Both the position numbers and the translations under genes were made by a program. From Coleofasciculaceae cyanobacterium (lineage in GTDB: Bacteria; Cyanobacteriota; Cyanobacteriia; Cyanobacteriales; Xenococcaceae): a stretch of DNA of 64,000 nucleotides. Under the pieces are notes generated by a model. It had not been told where the DNA came from, made no database searches, and was given only the letters and a program-made list of their open reading frames with translations. Numbering within the stretch: the first letter of the stretch is position 1; each line of letters opens with the position of its first letter. The stretch covers positions 62,001-126,000 of the forward strand of contig DATNPK010000096.1 in assembly GCA_036703275.1 (NCBI GenBank), given 5' to 3'. Of the stretch, positions 1 to 10,249 are shown piece after piece.

Positions 1-127
1 GGTTGAATATCTGTACACCTAATATCAAGTGGCTTAGTCTGCTATAGCTTTTAGTCAATACTTTAGAACGGACAAAAAATAAGCTAATAAATCTAATAAA
101 TATTTAATTTAGAACAAAACATACCCT

Positions 128-2023
128 ATGAAGAACTTTTCGTGGAGAATCGTATTACTTTGGACATTACCTTTACTGGTAGTAGGCTTTTTCCTGTGGC
201 AAGGAACTTTTGCCGCGACTACTGCTAGTAATAGCCTCAGCGGCAACACAGCAAGTACCCGCATGACCTATGGTCGTTTTTTAGACTACCTCAATTCGGA
301 CAGAGTTACTTCCGTAGAATTATATGAAAATGGAAGAACTGCTATTGTTCAGGCGATCGATCCAGAATTAGACAACCGCCTACAAAAGCTAAGAGTTGAT
401 TTACCTGCTAATTCACCAGAGTTAATCGCTAAGTTGCGCGATGCTGATGTTAACTTCGACTACCATCCTGCTGGTAACGAAGGAGCGGTTTGGGGGCTTT
501 TGGGTAATCTGATTTTCCCTGTAATCTTGATTGGAGCATTATTTTTCTTGTTCCGCCGTTCTAACAATATGCCTGGTGGGCCTGGTCAAGCAATGAGCTT
601 TGGCAAATCTAAAGCCAAGTTCCAAATGGAAGCTAAAACAGGCATCATGTTCGATGATGTTGCCGGTATTGACGAAGCTAAAGAAGAACTACAGGAAGTT
701 GTAACCTTCCTCAAGCAGCCTGAAAGATTTACCGCAGTTGGAGCGAAAATTCCCAAAGGTGTATTGCTAATTGGACCTCCAGGAACAGGTAAAACTCTTT
801 TAGCTAAAGCGATCGCTGGTGAAGCTGGTGTTCCCTTTTTCAGTATTTCAGGTTCTGAATTTGTCGAAATGTTCGTTGGTGTCGGTGCATCTCGCGTCCG
901 TGATCTATTCAAAAAAGCCAAAGAAAACGCTCCTTGTCTAATCTTTATTGATGAGATTGATGCAGTAGGTCGTCAACGTGGTGCTGGTATTGGTGGCGGT
1001 AATGATGAGAGAGAACAAACTCTCAACCAATTGCTGACTGAAATGGATGGTTTTGAAGGTAATACAGGGATTATTATTATCGCTGCTACTAACCGTGCCG
1101 ATGTTTTAGACTCCGCGCTAATGCGTCCTGGTCGTTTTGACCGCCAGGTAATGGTAGATAACCCCGACATTAAAGGTCGCTTAGAAATTCTCGAAGTTCA
1201 CTCTCGCAACAAAAAAATTGCTCCTGAAGTTTCTTTAGATGCGATCGCCCGTCGTACTCCTGGGTTCTCTGGTGCAGATCTAGCTAACCTGCTCAACGAG
1301 GCAGCTATTTTGACCGCTAGAAGACGCAAAGAAGCAGTTACCATGCTAGAGATAGACGATGCGGTAGATCGTGTTGTGGCTGGGATGGAGGGTACTCCTT
1401 TAACCGACGGGAAGAGTAAGAGACTGATTGCTTATCATGAAATCGGTCATGCGATCGTTGGTACCTTAGTGAAGGATCACGATCCAGTACAGAAAGTTAC
1501 TTTAATTCCTCGCGGACAGGCTCAAGGTTTAACTTGGTTTACTCCCAATGAAGAGCAAGGCTTGATTAGCCGTTCTCAGCTAATGGCACGAATTGCTGGT
1601 GCGATGGGTGGTCGTGCAGCCGAAGAAGAAATATTTGGTAACGACGAAGTAACTACTGGTGCGGGTGGTGACTTGCAGCAGGTATCAGAAATGGCAAGAC
1701 AGATGGTTACTATTTACGGAATGAGTGACCTCGGTCCTATTGCTTTAGGGGGACAAGGTGGTCAGGTATTCCTGGGTGCAGGCTTGACCTCTCGTGCTGA
1801 ATATTCTGAAGAGGTTGCTTCGCGCATTGACGATCAGGTACGTCAAATTGCTGAACATGGTCATCAATTGGCACGTAAAATTGTTAGAGAAAACCGTGAA
1901 GTAATCGATCGCCTAGTTGACCTGCTAATTGAGAAAGAAACTATTGATGGCGAAGAATTAAAGCAGATTGTTTCTGAATATGCTGAAGTGCCAGACAAAG
2001 AAAGATTTGTGCCTCAAATCTAG
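128..2023 (+). CDS. ftsH: ATP-dependent zinc metalloprotease FtsH
   Basis: Membrane-anchored AAA+ protease that pulls out and degrades damaged membrane proteins; in cyanobacteria FtsH hexamers act in photosystem II repair in the thylakoid. The 631-residue product has an N-terminal membrane segment (about 8-26), a lumenal domain, a second membrane segment (about 122-142), Walker A GPPGTGKT (216-223), Walker B LIFIDEID (271-278), the second region of homology ending in an RPGRFDR stretch, and the zinc-protease motif HEIGH (437-441) with a likely third ligand Asp near 515. Length and domain order are normal for FtsH. The gene stands alone with its own terminator just downstream. Which FtsH paralogue it is cannot be decided from the sequence alone. 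Confidence 0.97.
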   Translation: MKNFSWRIVLLWTLPLLVVGFFLWQGTFAATTASNSLSGNTASTRMTYGRFLDYLNSDRVTSVELYENGRTAIVQAIDPELDNRLQKLRVDLPANSPELIAKLRDADVNFDYHPAGNEGAVWGLLGNLIFPVILIGALFFLFRRSNNMPGGPGQAMSFGKSKAKFQMEAKTGIMFDDVAGIDEAKEELQEVVTFLKQPERFTAVGAKIPKGVLLIGPPGTGKTLLAKAIAGEAGVPFFSISGSEFVEMFVGVGASRVRDLFKKAKENAPCLIFIDEIDAVGRQRGAGIGGGNDEREQTLNQLLTEMDGFEGNTGIIIIAATNRADVLDSALMRPGRFDRQVMVDNPDIKGRLEILEVHSRNKKIAPEVSLDAIARRTPGFSGADLANLLNEAAILTARRRKEAVTMLEIDDAVDRVVAGMEGTPLTDGKSKRLIAYHEIGHAIVGTLVKDHDPVQKVTLIPRGQAQGLTWFTPNEEQGLISRSQLMARIAGAMGGRAAEEEIFGNDEVTTGAGGDLQQVSEMARQMVTIYGMSDLGPIALGGQGGQVFLGAGLTSRAEYSEEVASRIDDQVRQIAEHGHQLARKIVRENREVIDRLVDLLIEKETIDGEELKQIVSEYAEVPDKERFVPQI

Positions 2024-2049
2024 TTTCACTTAGTCTAACCATCTCAAGA

Positions 2050-2077
2050 GGATAGTCTATCGGCTATCCTTTTTTTT
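2050..2077 (+). terminator. Rho-independent terminator of ftsH
   Basis: A stem GGATAG/CTATCC with an 8-base loop is followed by eight T residues, 27 bases after the ftsH stop codon. It ends ftsH transcription before the convergent TPR gene. Confidence 0.85.
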
Positions 2078-2109
2078 GCTCGAAACTAAATATATTACTA
2101 AATCATTGA

Positions 2110-4050
2110 TTAATTACTAAATTCGCTTTTTGCTTGACGGTTTAGCTTCAGCTTTTGTGCTAAAGCATGATTTAATCTCTGAGATGCTTCAGGAAATTGT
2201 GGCTCTAGCTGCAACAGTCGGCTGAAGGTTTTTACAGTGTTTTCCCAGTCTTGAAGAATTTCCCACTGTTGACCTAAAATATAATAAGATTCGGCATCTT
2301 GCGGGTTATGATGAATTCCCTGTTCTAAAAACTTAATTGCTTCACGATGTTTTCCTTGACTGCTCAAAATCTCTCCAAGACGATGATACGATTGGGTAAA
2401 CTGAGGATTTAAAACAATTGCTTTGCAGTAAAAGCCAACTGCCTGTTGTTGCTGACCTCGATCGACCAAAGCATTACCCAGATAAAAGCGATCGAGTGCT
2501 GTACCAATTTTTGGTTGCAGAGCTAAAGCTAACTGCATTTCCTTGATAAATTCTTGCTGATTGCCCACCTTGAATAAAACTCTGCTTAGGTTCAAGTGTG
2601 CCTTTGCGTATTTACGATTTAGCTGAATTGATTTACGATAACAGGCGATCGCGTATTGCAATTTACCTTTTTTAGCATAAAGGTTGCCTAAATCAGTATA
2701 AATTTTCGGCGAATTAGGCTGAAGTTTTGATTGTTTATGATAGCGTTTTATTGCCTTGTCTAATTGGCTTTCCAAAGTTCTGAGTTCGGTGTGTTGGGCA
2801 TTTCCCTGAGTTGGCTTTGGCTGTTGTTGAAGCATGTTAGCTTCAACTGACTTGTTTAGATCTAATTTCTGTGGTGGAAGTACTGGTTGAGACATACTCA
2901 AGTCTAGAGCTTGACGATAATACTTTGCTGCTTTTTTCCATTGATTGAGCTGTTCTGACCGTTTCGCTACACGATAATAAGCTTCTACAGAACTATCTAT
3001 CTCAAAATTATCTATTGCCGTTAAATCTGATTCTACTTCAGTTTCACTTAATGATGTCTGCGCTGATTCCAATTTTGAGGCTTGATAAAGATTAAACTCG
3101 ACTTTTTCCGATTCACCTAACTTTTGCCATACGCCAGCTAAATTACGATATATTTCCGCACTAGGTTTAATAATAATTGCTTTTTGATAATGTTTAATTG
3201 CCTGTTGCCATTTTGCTTGTTGAGCATATATGACAGCGATTCCTGCATATACTTCCGCTAAATTAGGCTTAACTTCTACCGCTTTGGCGTAACAGGACAT
3301 AGCTTCGCTGGTTTTTCCCTTTCTTTGCAAAGCGTTGCCCCAAATTTTATATGCTTCTGCCATATCAGGCATAATTCCTGTAGCCTGTCTACAGGCGAGT
3401 GCCGACTGTTGCCATTCTTGTCGTTCCAAATGTTCTAAAGCTTTTTGAAGATATACTTGTGCTGTTTCCCCATCAATATCTTTTGCTTGAGCTGGATTAA
3501 CTATTTTAAGCCGTTGAGAAAATCCAGAAGATATATTCTTAGATTCTGATTCAACGTTGGAGAAAGACGATTGTGATGTTACTTGTGTTATGGCCGAACT
3601 GTTAGCTAAAGGCTGAAAAGAGAAAGCTGCTTCTTTCAGACTAGCAATGGGGATAGGAGGTCTTTTTGTCTGAGAAAAATTACCTCTGAGCAGTTGGTCT
3701 GTAGTATTTCCTGTCAAAGCTTTAAGATTAATTGCCTGACGATAATAGTTTGCTGCTTGTTCGACATTGCCCTGGTTTTTTAAACCTGTGGCTAACTTTT
3801 CATATGCTACGGCTAAATCTCCCTGATGCTTCAAACGTTCTGCCAAATGCTGTTTAATTTCTGGCAAGTCAGGATTTTGTTCAATTGCTAAACCGTAGAT
3901 CGCCAAAGCCTCACTTAACTTTCCTTGTTCCCAAAGAGCATTAGCCTGAGAGATTTGTGTTTGCCAATCAGCAATCTGAGATTTTGAAATAGCTGAATTG
4001 AGTTTGTTGTTAGCCTCACCAGGAAGAAGATTTTGAAATAACTTGAACAT
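2110..4050 (-). CDS. Tetratricopeptide-repeat protein
   Basis: A 646-residue protein made mostly of TPR units, in two or three blocks (about 35-115, 195-330, 355-390 and 430-630) separated by low-complexity Ser/Gln/Glu-rich linkers. Typical TPR signatures are visible, for example AEAYKIWGNALQRKGKTSEA and the repeated pattern of Tyr/Gly/Ala at helix contacts. There is no signal peptide, catalytic domain or membrane segment, so it is probably a soluble protein-protein scaffold. In cyanobacteria such proteins are often fused to glycosyltransferase or sulfotransferase domains, but none is present here. It converges on ftsH and shares no operon. The partner is unknown. Confidence 0.85.
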   Translation of the reverse strand: MFKLFQNLLPGEANNKLNSAISKSQIADWQTQISQANALWEQGKLSEALAIYGLAIEQNPDLPEIKQHLAERLKHQGDLAVAYEKLATGLKNQGNVEQAANYYRQAINLKALTGNTTDQLLRGNFSQTKRPPIPIASLKEAAFSFQPLANSSAITQVTSQSSFSNVESESKNISSGFSQRLKIVNPAQAKDIDGETAQVYLQKALEHLERQEWQQSALACRQATGIMPDMAEAYKIWGNALQRKGKTSEAMSCYAKAVEVKPNLAEVYAGIAVIYAQQAKWQQAIKHYQKAIIIKPSAEIYRNLAGVWQKLGESEKVEFNLYQASKLESAQTSLSETEVESDLTAIDNFEIDSSVEAYYRVAKRSEQLNQWKKAAKYYRQALDLSMSQPVLPPQKLDLNKSVEANMLQQQPKPTQGNAQHTELRTLESQLDKAIKRYHKQSKLQPNSPKIYTDLGNLYAKKGKLQYAIACYRKSIQLNRKYAKAHLNLSRVLFKVGNQQEFIKEMQLALALQPKIGTALDRFYLGNALVDRGQQQQAVGFYCKAIVLNPQFTQSYHRLGEILSSQGKHREAIKFLEQGIHHNPQDAESYYILGQQWEILQDWENTVKTFSRLLQLEPQFPEASQRLNHALAQKLKLNRQAKSEFSN

Positions 4051-4392
4051 TAGCCAACTAAAATAGTATATAAATATTTTTACTTAAGTTAATCTACTGA
4101 TGCTTAGAATTTACAATAGTAAACACTATTAGTCTTCAAGTTAAATACAAACTTTTAATTTAGTTATTTGACTCTACGATACGAAAAAAATCAGTAAGAA
4201 CACTGTGCTTTAAATAAATTTTAAATGCATGATCCAAAATTTTACGTAATCTTTATTTTTAGTGAGGTTTAGCTTCATAGATAATGGTCGCAATTAAATA
4301 TATTCTTTTCCGACTAAATAATGAAGTGCTTTAACCTAAAAAATTGAAATTGTGACTTTAACAAAAGCTTGGCAATACTGTATTTTAAACTT
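4051..4392. other. AT-rich intergenic stretch, no gene seen
   Basis: About 340 bases between the start of the TPR gene and the nrdB terminator. It must hold the TPR gene promoter on the minus strand, but I see no ORF with homology, no repeat and no clear RNA structure. Confidence 0.5.
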
Positions 4393-4424
4393 AAATAAAA
4401 AGATGAGATAACAAGCCCTCATCT
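4393..4424 (-). terminator. Rho-independent terminator of nrdB
   Basis: Read on the minus strand, a 7-bp stem AGATGAG/CTCATCT with a 10-base loop is followed by TTTTATTT. It lies about 100 bases past the nrdB stop codon. Confidence 0.75.
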
Positions 4425-4519
4425 CATTTATAACGTCTTAATTGTTAAACTTTGCTGACTTCTTCGTTGGAATTGATGCCAAAATAAAGAACACTTTATT
4501 CACCGATTGATCGCAGTGT

Positions 4520-5587
4520 TTATATTTCATCCCAACCACTTACTCCAGATGACATCACGTAGCTAGTAACTCCTGCTTCAAAAAAATTAGCTTTAGTGTG
4601 CCCTGCTTTTTTGGTGTCAGAAAATCTTTCTAAGTGTCTATAAGGGCTTTTTTTGTACTGCTCATCACTGTACAAAGGTTCTAAACCGATGGAGCGCAAA
4701 CGTAGATTAGCTATATACTTGGTGTAATGTTCGGTACTAGATTCAGTAATGCCTAAAACATTATTTCCTACTATATGATTTGACCAACGACATTCGTGCT
4801 TGACTGCTGTATCAAACATCTCATAAATTTGTTCCACAGAATGAGGGAATAGCTGCATCGCTTCTGGCAGTAATTTTTGATATAGTCGGACGTGACTTAA
4901 TTCGTCGCGGTTAATCATTTTAAAAATATCAGCACTACCTGGCATCAACATCCGTGAGGCTAAATTGTAAAAATAGATAAACCCATTATAAAAGTAGATT
5001 CCCTCCAATAAATAGTCTGCTAGTAGAGAAACAAAATAGTTTTCAGGAGTAGGATGATCGACATATTTTTGATAAATTGAGGCGATAAATTCACAGCGAT
5101 CTGCTAGCACTTTATCTGTGCGCCAAAATTCATACACGTTGCTGCGGCGATCGCTTGGAATGACAGTTTCGATGATATATTGATAACTTTGGTTGTGCAT
5201 CCCCTCCTGAGAAATTTGTTCTGCCATACAAACGCTTACTTCTGGTGCAGTCACACAACTTTTAATATGAGGAATGTTGCAGGTTTGGACAGAATCTAAA
5301 AAAGTTAGATAGCTTAAAATACCATCATAAGCGCGACGTTCTTCTCGAGTAAGATTCCAGTAGTCGGTTACGTCTTGAGTCAGATCGAGCTTTTGAGGAA
5401 TCCAAAAATTTTCTCGCATCTGCTGATACAAGCCAATTGCCCACGAATAACGTACGTCATTTAGCTGCATTAAATTGGTGGTGTTGCCAAACCAAATAGA
5501 GCGATTTTCTATTTTGTCATCACCGCCAGGATTAAAGATTGGGTTAGCTGGCATGATGTCTTGAGGTTGAGATAAAAATGAAGTCAT
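4520..5587 (-). CDS. nrdB: Ribonucleotide reductase, class Ia small (R2) subunit
   Basis: Radical-generating subunit of ribonucleoside-diphosphate reductase, which makes dNTPs together with NrdA (not in this window). By eye alignment with E. coli R2 the di-iron ligands are all present: Asp98 (FLDS), Glu128 and His131 (QEGMHNQSY), Glu195 (LLEGIYFY), and Glu229 and His232 (RDELSH). The radical tyrosine corresponds to Tyr135, so this is a tyrosyl-radical class Ia enzyme rather than a Tyr-less class Ic form. The length, 355 residues, fits the family. A second Met at residue 12 is a possible alternative start. The gene is monocistronic with its own terminator. Confidence 0.95.
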   Translation of the reverse strand: MTSFLSQPQDIMPANPIFNPGGDDKIENRSIWFGNTTNLMQLNDVRYSWAIGLYQQMRENFWIPQKLDLTQDVTDYWNLTREERRAYDGILSYLTFLDSVQTCNIPHIKSCVTAPEVSVCMAEQISQEGMHNQSYQYIIETVIPSDRRSNVYEFWRTDKVLADRCEFIASIYQKYVDHPTPENYFVSLLADYLLEGIYFYNGFIYFYNLASRMLMPGSADIFKMINRDELSHVRLYQKLLPEAMQLFPHSVEQIYEMFDTAVKHECRWSNHIVGNNVLGITESSTEHYTKYIANLRLRSIGLEPLYSDEQYKKSPYRHLERFSDTKKAGHTKANFFEAGVTSYVMSSGVSGWDEI

Positions 5588-5754
5588 AAAATTTTATTTT
5601 TTAATCAAGCACTATATGCGGTGTTACAGCTTAACAAATATTGCCAAAAAACACTAGTATTTAATAAACAAGGTAACCGTCAGAAAAAGAAGAGTCAAAT
5701 GAGTCAAATGAGCCAAATGTTCTAGATGATCGAAAGCACGTCTACTAAATTCTG

Positions 5755-6192
5755 GAGAGACTTTGGGAGAAACAAGTTTATTATTTGATAATTATCGTAG
5801 TAGTGCGATCGCTCAAACTAATTCTCAAGTTCTGGCATATCCAAAATCGGTTTGATTAGAATCTATCAAACAATATCCTTTGCTTATTGAAGCCATTATT
5901 GAGCTACTTTGCCAAAAAATTTATGACTGACAAAAACGTTTAGAATAACGCAATATTTCCGTTGCCAATCGTCGAGTTTTAGAATATTTAAAATACACAT
6001 TTAGATAAGTTGTCGGAAGATACAGACGGCGATCCTAACACTTTTACTTTAAATACTCCTTCACAGAAAATTGCTGCCGAATTGTATTTTGTACCTGGAA
6101 CTTTATCTAGAGCTTTTGCTAAGCTGGAGGTAAAACAAATAATTACCCGTCAAAAGAATATTACTACTTTACATGATTTTAATACTGCTTAA
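5755..6192 (+). pseudogene. Decayed Crp/Fnr-family transcription regulator
   Basis: Pieces of a Crp/Fnr protein are readable in order but interrupted by stops and frame changes. Around 5763-5853 the sequence reads LGETSLLFDNYRSSAIAQTN and onward to YPKSV, which matches the end of a cyclic-nucleotide-binding barrel. Next come a dimer-helix-like piece (IEAIIELLCQKIYD) and a VANRRVLEYLK piece. The last fragment (6010-6192) reads PSQKIAAELYFVPGTLSRAF, the helix-turn-helix expected in this family. At least three stop codons break it. The intact SDR gene follows directly. Confidence 0.8.
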
Positions 6193-6278
6193 AATTTCCG
6201 CTTCTGTTTATCGATCATGTCTACTTGAATGTTTGAAAATGAACGGAGAAAACATGACTATAAATTGTGGAAAAGATA

Positions 6279-6980
6279 ATGAGTAAACCTGTCTGTGTAA
6301 TTGTGGGAGTCGGTTCGGGGAATGGTGAATCATTTTCCCGTAAGTTTGCGGCTGAGGGTTATCACGTGGCGATGCTAGCTAGAAATATCGAATATCTACA
6401 ACAATTAACTCAAGAAATCCCCAATTCCCAAGCCTATCAGTATGATGTCACTGAAATTGAGCCAGCAGCATCAGTATTTAGCCGTATTGAGTCGGAAATG
6501 GGTACAATATCCGTCTTAGTTTATAATGCGGGTGCTAGTGCTTTTGCTAATATAGACGATGCTACTGTCGAATCTTTCCAACGGGCTTGGGAGGTTAACG
6601 CTAGGGGTTTATTTATAGTAGCCAAACAGGTTATTCCCCAGATGCGAAAGCTAGGAGGAGGTAACATTGTTGTGATTGGTGCAACAGCATCTATTAAAGG
6701 TGGTGCAAATTTTACTCCTTTTGCTGCTGCTAAAGCTGCCCAGCGCAGTTTAGCTCAATCGATGGCGCGATATTTAGACCCAGAGAAGATTCATGTTTCC
6801 TATATCATTATCGATGGTCTAATTAATTTAGAACGCACCCGCCAAGCAATGCCCGATAAATCAGACGATGATTTTATCAGTTCCGATGATCTTGCTGAGT
6901 CGGTATATTTTTTAACCAAGCAACCGCCTTCTGCTTGGACATTTGAGTTGGATTTACGCCCCTTTGGTGAAAAATGGTAG
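6279..6980 (+). CDS. Short-chain dehydrogenase/reductase-like protein lacking the catalytic Tyr
   Basis: Rossmann-fold SDR of about 233 residues. The nucleotide-binding loop is GVGSGNG instead of the classical TGxxxGxG, and a VYNAGAS stretch fills the NAG motif position. In the active-site region the sequence is FTPFAAAKAA: Lys is present, but the position of the catalytic Tyr of YxxxK holds Phe. I recall an SDR subgroup with the same change, so this looks like a family trait rather than damage; its reaction is unknown. I prefer the ATG at 6279 over a GTG at 6267 because family members begin near MSKPVCVIVG. It lies between pseudogenes of a regulator and a second SDR. Confidence 0.8.
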   Translation: MSKPVCVIVGVGSGNGESFSRKFAAEGYHVAMLARNIEYLQQLTQEIPNSQAYQYDVTEIEPAASVFSRIESEMGTISVLVYNAGASAFANIDDATVESFQRAWEVNARGLFIVAKQVIPQMRKLGGGNIVVIGATASIKGGANFTPFAAAKAAQRSLAQSMARYLDPEKIHVSYIIIDGLINLERTRQAMPDKSDDDFISSDDLAESVYFLTKQPPSAWTFELDLRPFGEKW

Positions 6981-6996
6981 CAAAGAAAACTAGAGC

Positions 6997-7460
6997 CTAA
7001 CTCATCGCTAATGCTGCTAAACCACCATCTACAGGTACAGTAGTCCTGTAATGTAAGAAGCTTGCTTAGAACACAACCAAACTACTGTTTGGGCTATTTC
7101 TTGTGGACTACCACCACGATTCATGGGAATAAAAATAGCATTGGTAGATGATTGACCGTTTCCCGATGTTAATTGATTGGCTAATAAACCAGAAAAGATC
7201 GCATTGAGCCGAATATTGTTACGGGCATATTCTAAAGCAGCAACCTGACTCATGGTATCTACTGGTGATTTGGTAGCGCGATAAATCGAACACCCAGGAG
7301 ACCATCGCTTTTAAAGTTACCAACGTTATTGACTAATCGCACCACCACCATTTTTGAGCATTTGCTCGATTTGATATCTCAAACTCCTCCACATCCGGTT
7401 AAAGTTGACATCGATGATTCCAGCTACCATCTCTTCTGGCTGTTCTGCTAAGGGAAAGCG
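6997..7460 (-). pseudogene. Decayed SDR-family oxidoreductase
   Basis: On the minus strand the remnant reads, in successive frames, EMVAGIIDVNFNRMWRSLRY and LKNGGGAI, then NNVGNF, then MSQVAALEYARNNIRLNAIF with GLLANQLTSG, then SYITG, and finally TVPVDGGLAALAMS before a TAG stop. These are the middle and C-terminal parts of a classical glucose-1-dehydrogenase-like SDR. At least two frameshifts separate them and the N-terminal third is missing. It is unrelated in detail to the intact SDR upstream. Confidence 0.8.
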
Positions 7461-7477
7461 ATCGCCTTGACAATGCC

Positions 7478-7621
7478 GTAGTTGCCAATATTCACGATCA
7501 AATTGGGCGTATTAAACAAAATTCTGACTTGATTAATCAAAAATTGTCGTCAGGTAAGCTGAAAATTGTTGGCGATAGATATGATTTAGATACAGGTGAA
7601 GTAAAGCTAATCGAAATATAA
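7478..7621 (+). pseudogene. C-terminal remnant of a beta-carbonic anhydrase
   Basis: An open stretch of about 47 codons reads ANIHDQIGRIKQNSDLINQK followed by LSSGKLKIVGDRYDLDTGEV, ending in TAA. This is the characteristic last part of a bacterial beta-class carbonic anhydrase (the GxLKIVGxxYDLxTGxV segment). The zinc-binding domain is absent: the sequence upstream belongs to the SDR pseudogene, so the N-terminal part has been deleted. Confidence 0.75.
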
Positions 7622-7720
7622 AAATTTTTCTTAGTTGCTATACAAGTATTATTATCTTGTTAAAAGCTGAGAGCTAGTAGCTTTTTCCCCGCCAACTTAT
7701 TTAATTATTTAGTCAAACAG

Positions 7721-8449
7721 ATGAAAACTTTCAAACCTTCTATGTCTTTTTGGCAACAGCTATTGTTGTGGGGCGCTGGCAGCATTAATTTAATAATGAT
7801 ACTTATTATTTTAAGTATTTGGCGTACAGGCGATCGCGCCTTTAATTTTATCGGCAACTTATTTAATATTCAGCCAGCTCAACCTAAAATTGAGACCTTT
7901 ACGCCGATTGTACAGCGGATTAAAAACATTCAAGAGTTGTCTACAACAGTACAGACAATCGAAACAATTGTTCCAGCTTCAGCAGAGCGTAAATTAGGAA
8001 ATATGTCTTTAGCTACTACTCGTTTACTTTATATTGCGCGAGGAGAAATTAGGGCTGGAGTTGATTTAAATGAACTGAAAGATACAGATATTAAAATTAG
8101 CAATAACCACATTGAAATTGATTTGCCATCAGCCAAAATATTAGATAGCAAAATTGATGTCAATCATTCTCGCGTTTATGACTATGACCGTGGATTTTTT
8201 AATTTAGGGCCTGATGTTGCCCCGCAACTGCAAACTTTAGCTCAGAAAAAAACTTTAATTGAAATTGTTAATACTGCCTGTAATCAAGGCATTTTAAATA
8301 GTGCAAATTTAAAGGCACAAGAAACTATAACTCAGCTTTTGACTAATATTGGTTATCAAGTAAAAGTTAACATTGCTCAATCTGATTCATGCGAAGTTGC
8401 TCAACAAAATAATACTAATAATTTTTCTAAGATGGTGCGATCGCACTAA
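7721..8449 (+). CDS. DUF4230 family membrane-anchored protein
   Basis: A 242-residue protein with one N-terminal membrane helix (about residues 12-33), then a segment with ETIVPASAERK and an ARGEIRAGVDLNEL stretch that mark the DUF4230 family. The bulk of the protein is predicted outside the cytoplasm. The function of the family is not known. The gene has a HIP1 octamer near its 5' end and another overlapping its 3' end, and stands alone. Confidence 0.75.
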   Translation: MKTFKPSMSFWQQLLLWGAGSINLIMILIILSIWRTGDRAFNFIGNLFNIQPAQPKIETFTPIVQRIKNIQELSTTVQTIETIVPASAERKLGNMSLATTRLLYIARGEIRAGVDLNELKDTDIKISNNHIEIDLPSAKILDSKIDVNHSRVYDYDRGFFNLGPDVAPQLQTLAQKKTLIEIVNTACNQGILNSANLKAQETITQLLTNIGYQVKVNIAQSDSCEVAQQNNTNNFSKMVRSH

Positions 8450-8610
8450 TTTGCATTTCAGTAAATTTATCTATGAACAAATACTTAATTAATCTATTCA
8501 AAATGAAATTATCATTTTATTTAATTAAAATTTAAGTGGTTTTACTATTTACTATTTAAGATTTTATCAACAATAATAAGTTAAAAGTATCTACTTATTA
8601 TTATCTAAAA

Positions 8611-8832
8611 ATGTCAGCAAATATAGCTGGTTGGTATTGGACAATTTCTTTAATGGTTTTTATTTATTGGTTTATGCTTTTTTATCTAGATAGCAGCACA
8701 CCTAAAACCGATCTTATATCCTGGGGTTTTCTTTTAATCGCTCCTTTATTATGGCCGATTGTTTTGCCTATATCTAGCTGGGAATTAAGTCGTAATAGGC
8801 TTAAAAACATTTTTTTTAATCTAAGCAATTAG
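8611..8832 (+). CDS. Small membrane protein, unknown function
   Basis: A 73-residue hydrophobic protein with two predicted membrane helices (about 7-27 and 36-55) and a basic C-terminal tail. I do not recognise the family. No strong ribosome binding site is visible. It ends 5 bases from the convergent small gene at 8838-9044. Confidence 0.5.
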   Translation: MSANIAGWYWTISLMVFIYWFMLFYLDSSTPKTDLISWGFLLIAPLLWPIVLPISSWELSRNRLKNIFFNLSN

Positions 8833-8837
8833 TATAA

Positions 8838-9044
8838 CTATAGCTGAGGTTCAATTCTATCTTGAGGAATTTCTGGAGCTATATTTCCTCGATTATTTTT
8901 GGGTTGCAGTTGTGAAGATATTTCTATCTGATAACCCATTTTTTTAAACTGCTCGACAAACTCAGTTTGGTTATATTTTTGAACCGATTTTGCGGTATCT
9001 TTGGTTTGCTGTCGGCTTTTTTTTAGCTTTGCTTTTCTACCCAT
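8838..9044 (-). CDS. Small basic conserved cyanobacterial protein
   Basis: A 68-residue hydrophilic protein starting MGRKAKLKKSRQQTKD, very rich in Lys/Arg/Gln, with a short motif FVEQFKKMGYQ in the middle and a Pro/Asn-rich tail. Such short KLKKxR proteins are widespread in cyanobacteria; the role is unknown. There is no signal peptide or membrane helix. Confidence 0.6.
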   Translation of the reverse strand: MGRKAKLKKSRQQTKDTAKSVQKYNQTEFVEQFKKMGYQIEISSQLQPKNNRGNIAPEIPQDRIEPQL

Positions 9045-9141
9045 AGCTATTTATATTTAGCTGCATATTTAATTTTAATAGTAGTTCAAAACTTGATTAA
9101 TTAGTTTAACGAGTCGAAAACGGTTGACCGCTTTTAAAGCT

Positions 9142-9181
9142 TAAAAATAAAACACCCCGCCTAACTTTAGTAGGGAGGTGT
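9142..9181 (-). terminator. Terminator of gap2
   Basis: On the minus strand a GC-rich hairpin (ACACCTCCC pairing imperfectly with GCGGGGTGT) is followed by TTTTATTTTTAA. It lies about 55 bases after the GAPDH stop. Confidence 0.75.
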
Positions 9182-9235
9182 CTGCAACAAAATCTAATTA
9201 TATTAACTCAATAGCTCAACTAAACTAATTTAGCT

Positions 9236-10249
9236 TTACATACCTTGAGCAACAAGCTGTGCTAAATCAACAACGCGCTGAGAATAACCCCACTCGTTGT
9301 CGTACCAAGCAATGACTTTAACCATGTCACCATCCAAAACTAAAGTTAGCTGACCGTCAACAGTGGAGGAAACATCAGTACCCTTGAAGTCGGAAGATAC
9401 TAGAGGTAAGTCGGTGTAGCCCAAAATGCCTTTGAGTTCGCCTTCAGAAGCTTTTTTCAGTACTTCGTTAACTTCTTCAGCGATGGTTTTCTTCTCAACC
9501 TGAGCGACTAAATCGACAACAGAAACGTTAGGAGTAGGTACACGTAAGGCGATACCATTCAACTTACCTTTCACTTCAGGATAAACCAAAGCTACGGCTT
9601 TAGCTGCGCCAGTGGAGGTCGGTACAATGTTTTCTGCTGCTGCTCTGGCTCTTCTAAGATCTCGGTGACTGGCATCTAAAATACGCTGATCTCCAGTGTA
9701 ACTGTGAGTGGTGGTCATCGCACCTTTAATAATACCGAATTGTTCGTTAATGACTTTAACAATAGGGGCTAGACAGTTAGTCGTACAGCTAGCATTACTA
9801 ACAATATCAAATTCACCAGGAGTATATTTCTCTTGGTTAACGCCCATAACGTAAGTTCCAATATTAGGACCACTTCCAGGGGCAGTAATAACTACTTTCT
9901 TAGCACCAGCTTGAAGATGTTTTCCTGCACCCTCAGCGTCGCGAAAAACACCAGTAGCTTCAATAACAATATCAACATCCCATTCTTTCCAAGGCAAGTT
10001 CAAAGGATTGCGATCGGAGACGCATTTAATTGTTTTGCCGTTGACGATCAGAGAATTGGTATCATAACCAATTTCTGCATTTAAAACACCTAGCATCGTG
10101 TCATACTTCAATAAGTGAGAATTAGTCTTAGGATCGGAGGTATCATTAAGACCCACCAATTCTAAGTTAGTGTTTTCTCCCCTAGTTAGTAAGCATCTGA
10201 CAAAATTACGTCCAATACGCCCAAAACCGTTAATTGCTACTCTAACCAC
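9236..10249 (-). CDS. gap2: Glyceraldehyde-3-phosphate dehydrogenase, cyanobacterial Gap2 type
   Basis: Type I GAPDH of 337 residues. It interconverts 1,3-bisphosphoglycerate and glyceraldehyde 3-phosphate; the Gap2 form works with NADPH or NADH in the Calvin cycle and gluconeogenesis. Visible are the Rossmann start [14 protein letters not shown], the catalytic Cys155 in [12 protein letters not shown] and His182 in [10 protein letters not shown]. The cofactor loop reads [10 protein letters not shown] near residues 35-43, as in chloroplast-like dual-specificity enzymes. Assignment to Gap2 rather than Gap1 rests on that loop and on general similarity. The gene has its own terminator and a long upstream space. 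Confidence 0.93.
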   Translation of the reverse strand: MVRVAINGFGRIGRNFVRCLLTRGENTNLELVGLNDTSDPKTNSHLLKYDTMLGVLNAEIGYDTNSLIVNGKTIKCVSDRNPLNLPWKEWDVDIVIEATGVFRDAEGAGKHLQAGAKKVVITAPGSGPNIGTYVMGVNQEKYTPGEFDIVSNASCTTNCLAPIVKVINEQFGIIKGAMTTTHSYTGDQRILDASHRDLRRARAAAENIVPTSTGAAKAVALVYPEVKGKLNGIALRVPTPNVSVVDLVAQVEKKTIAEEVNEVLKKASEGELKGILGYTDLPLVSSDFKGTDVSSTVDGQLTLVLDGDMVKVIAWYDNEWGYSQRVVDLAQLVAQGM

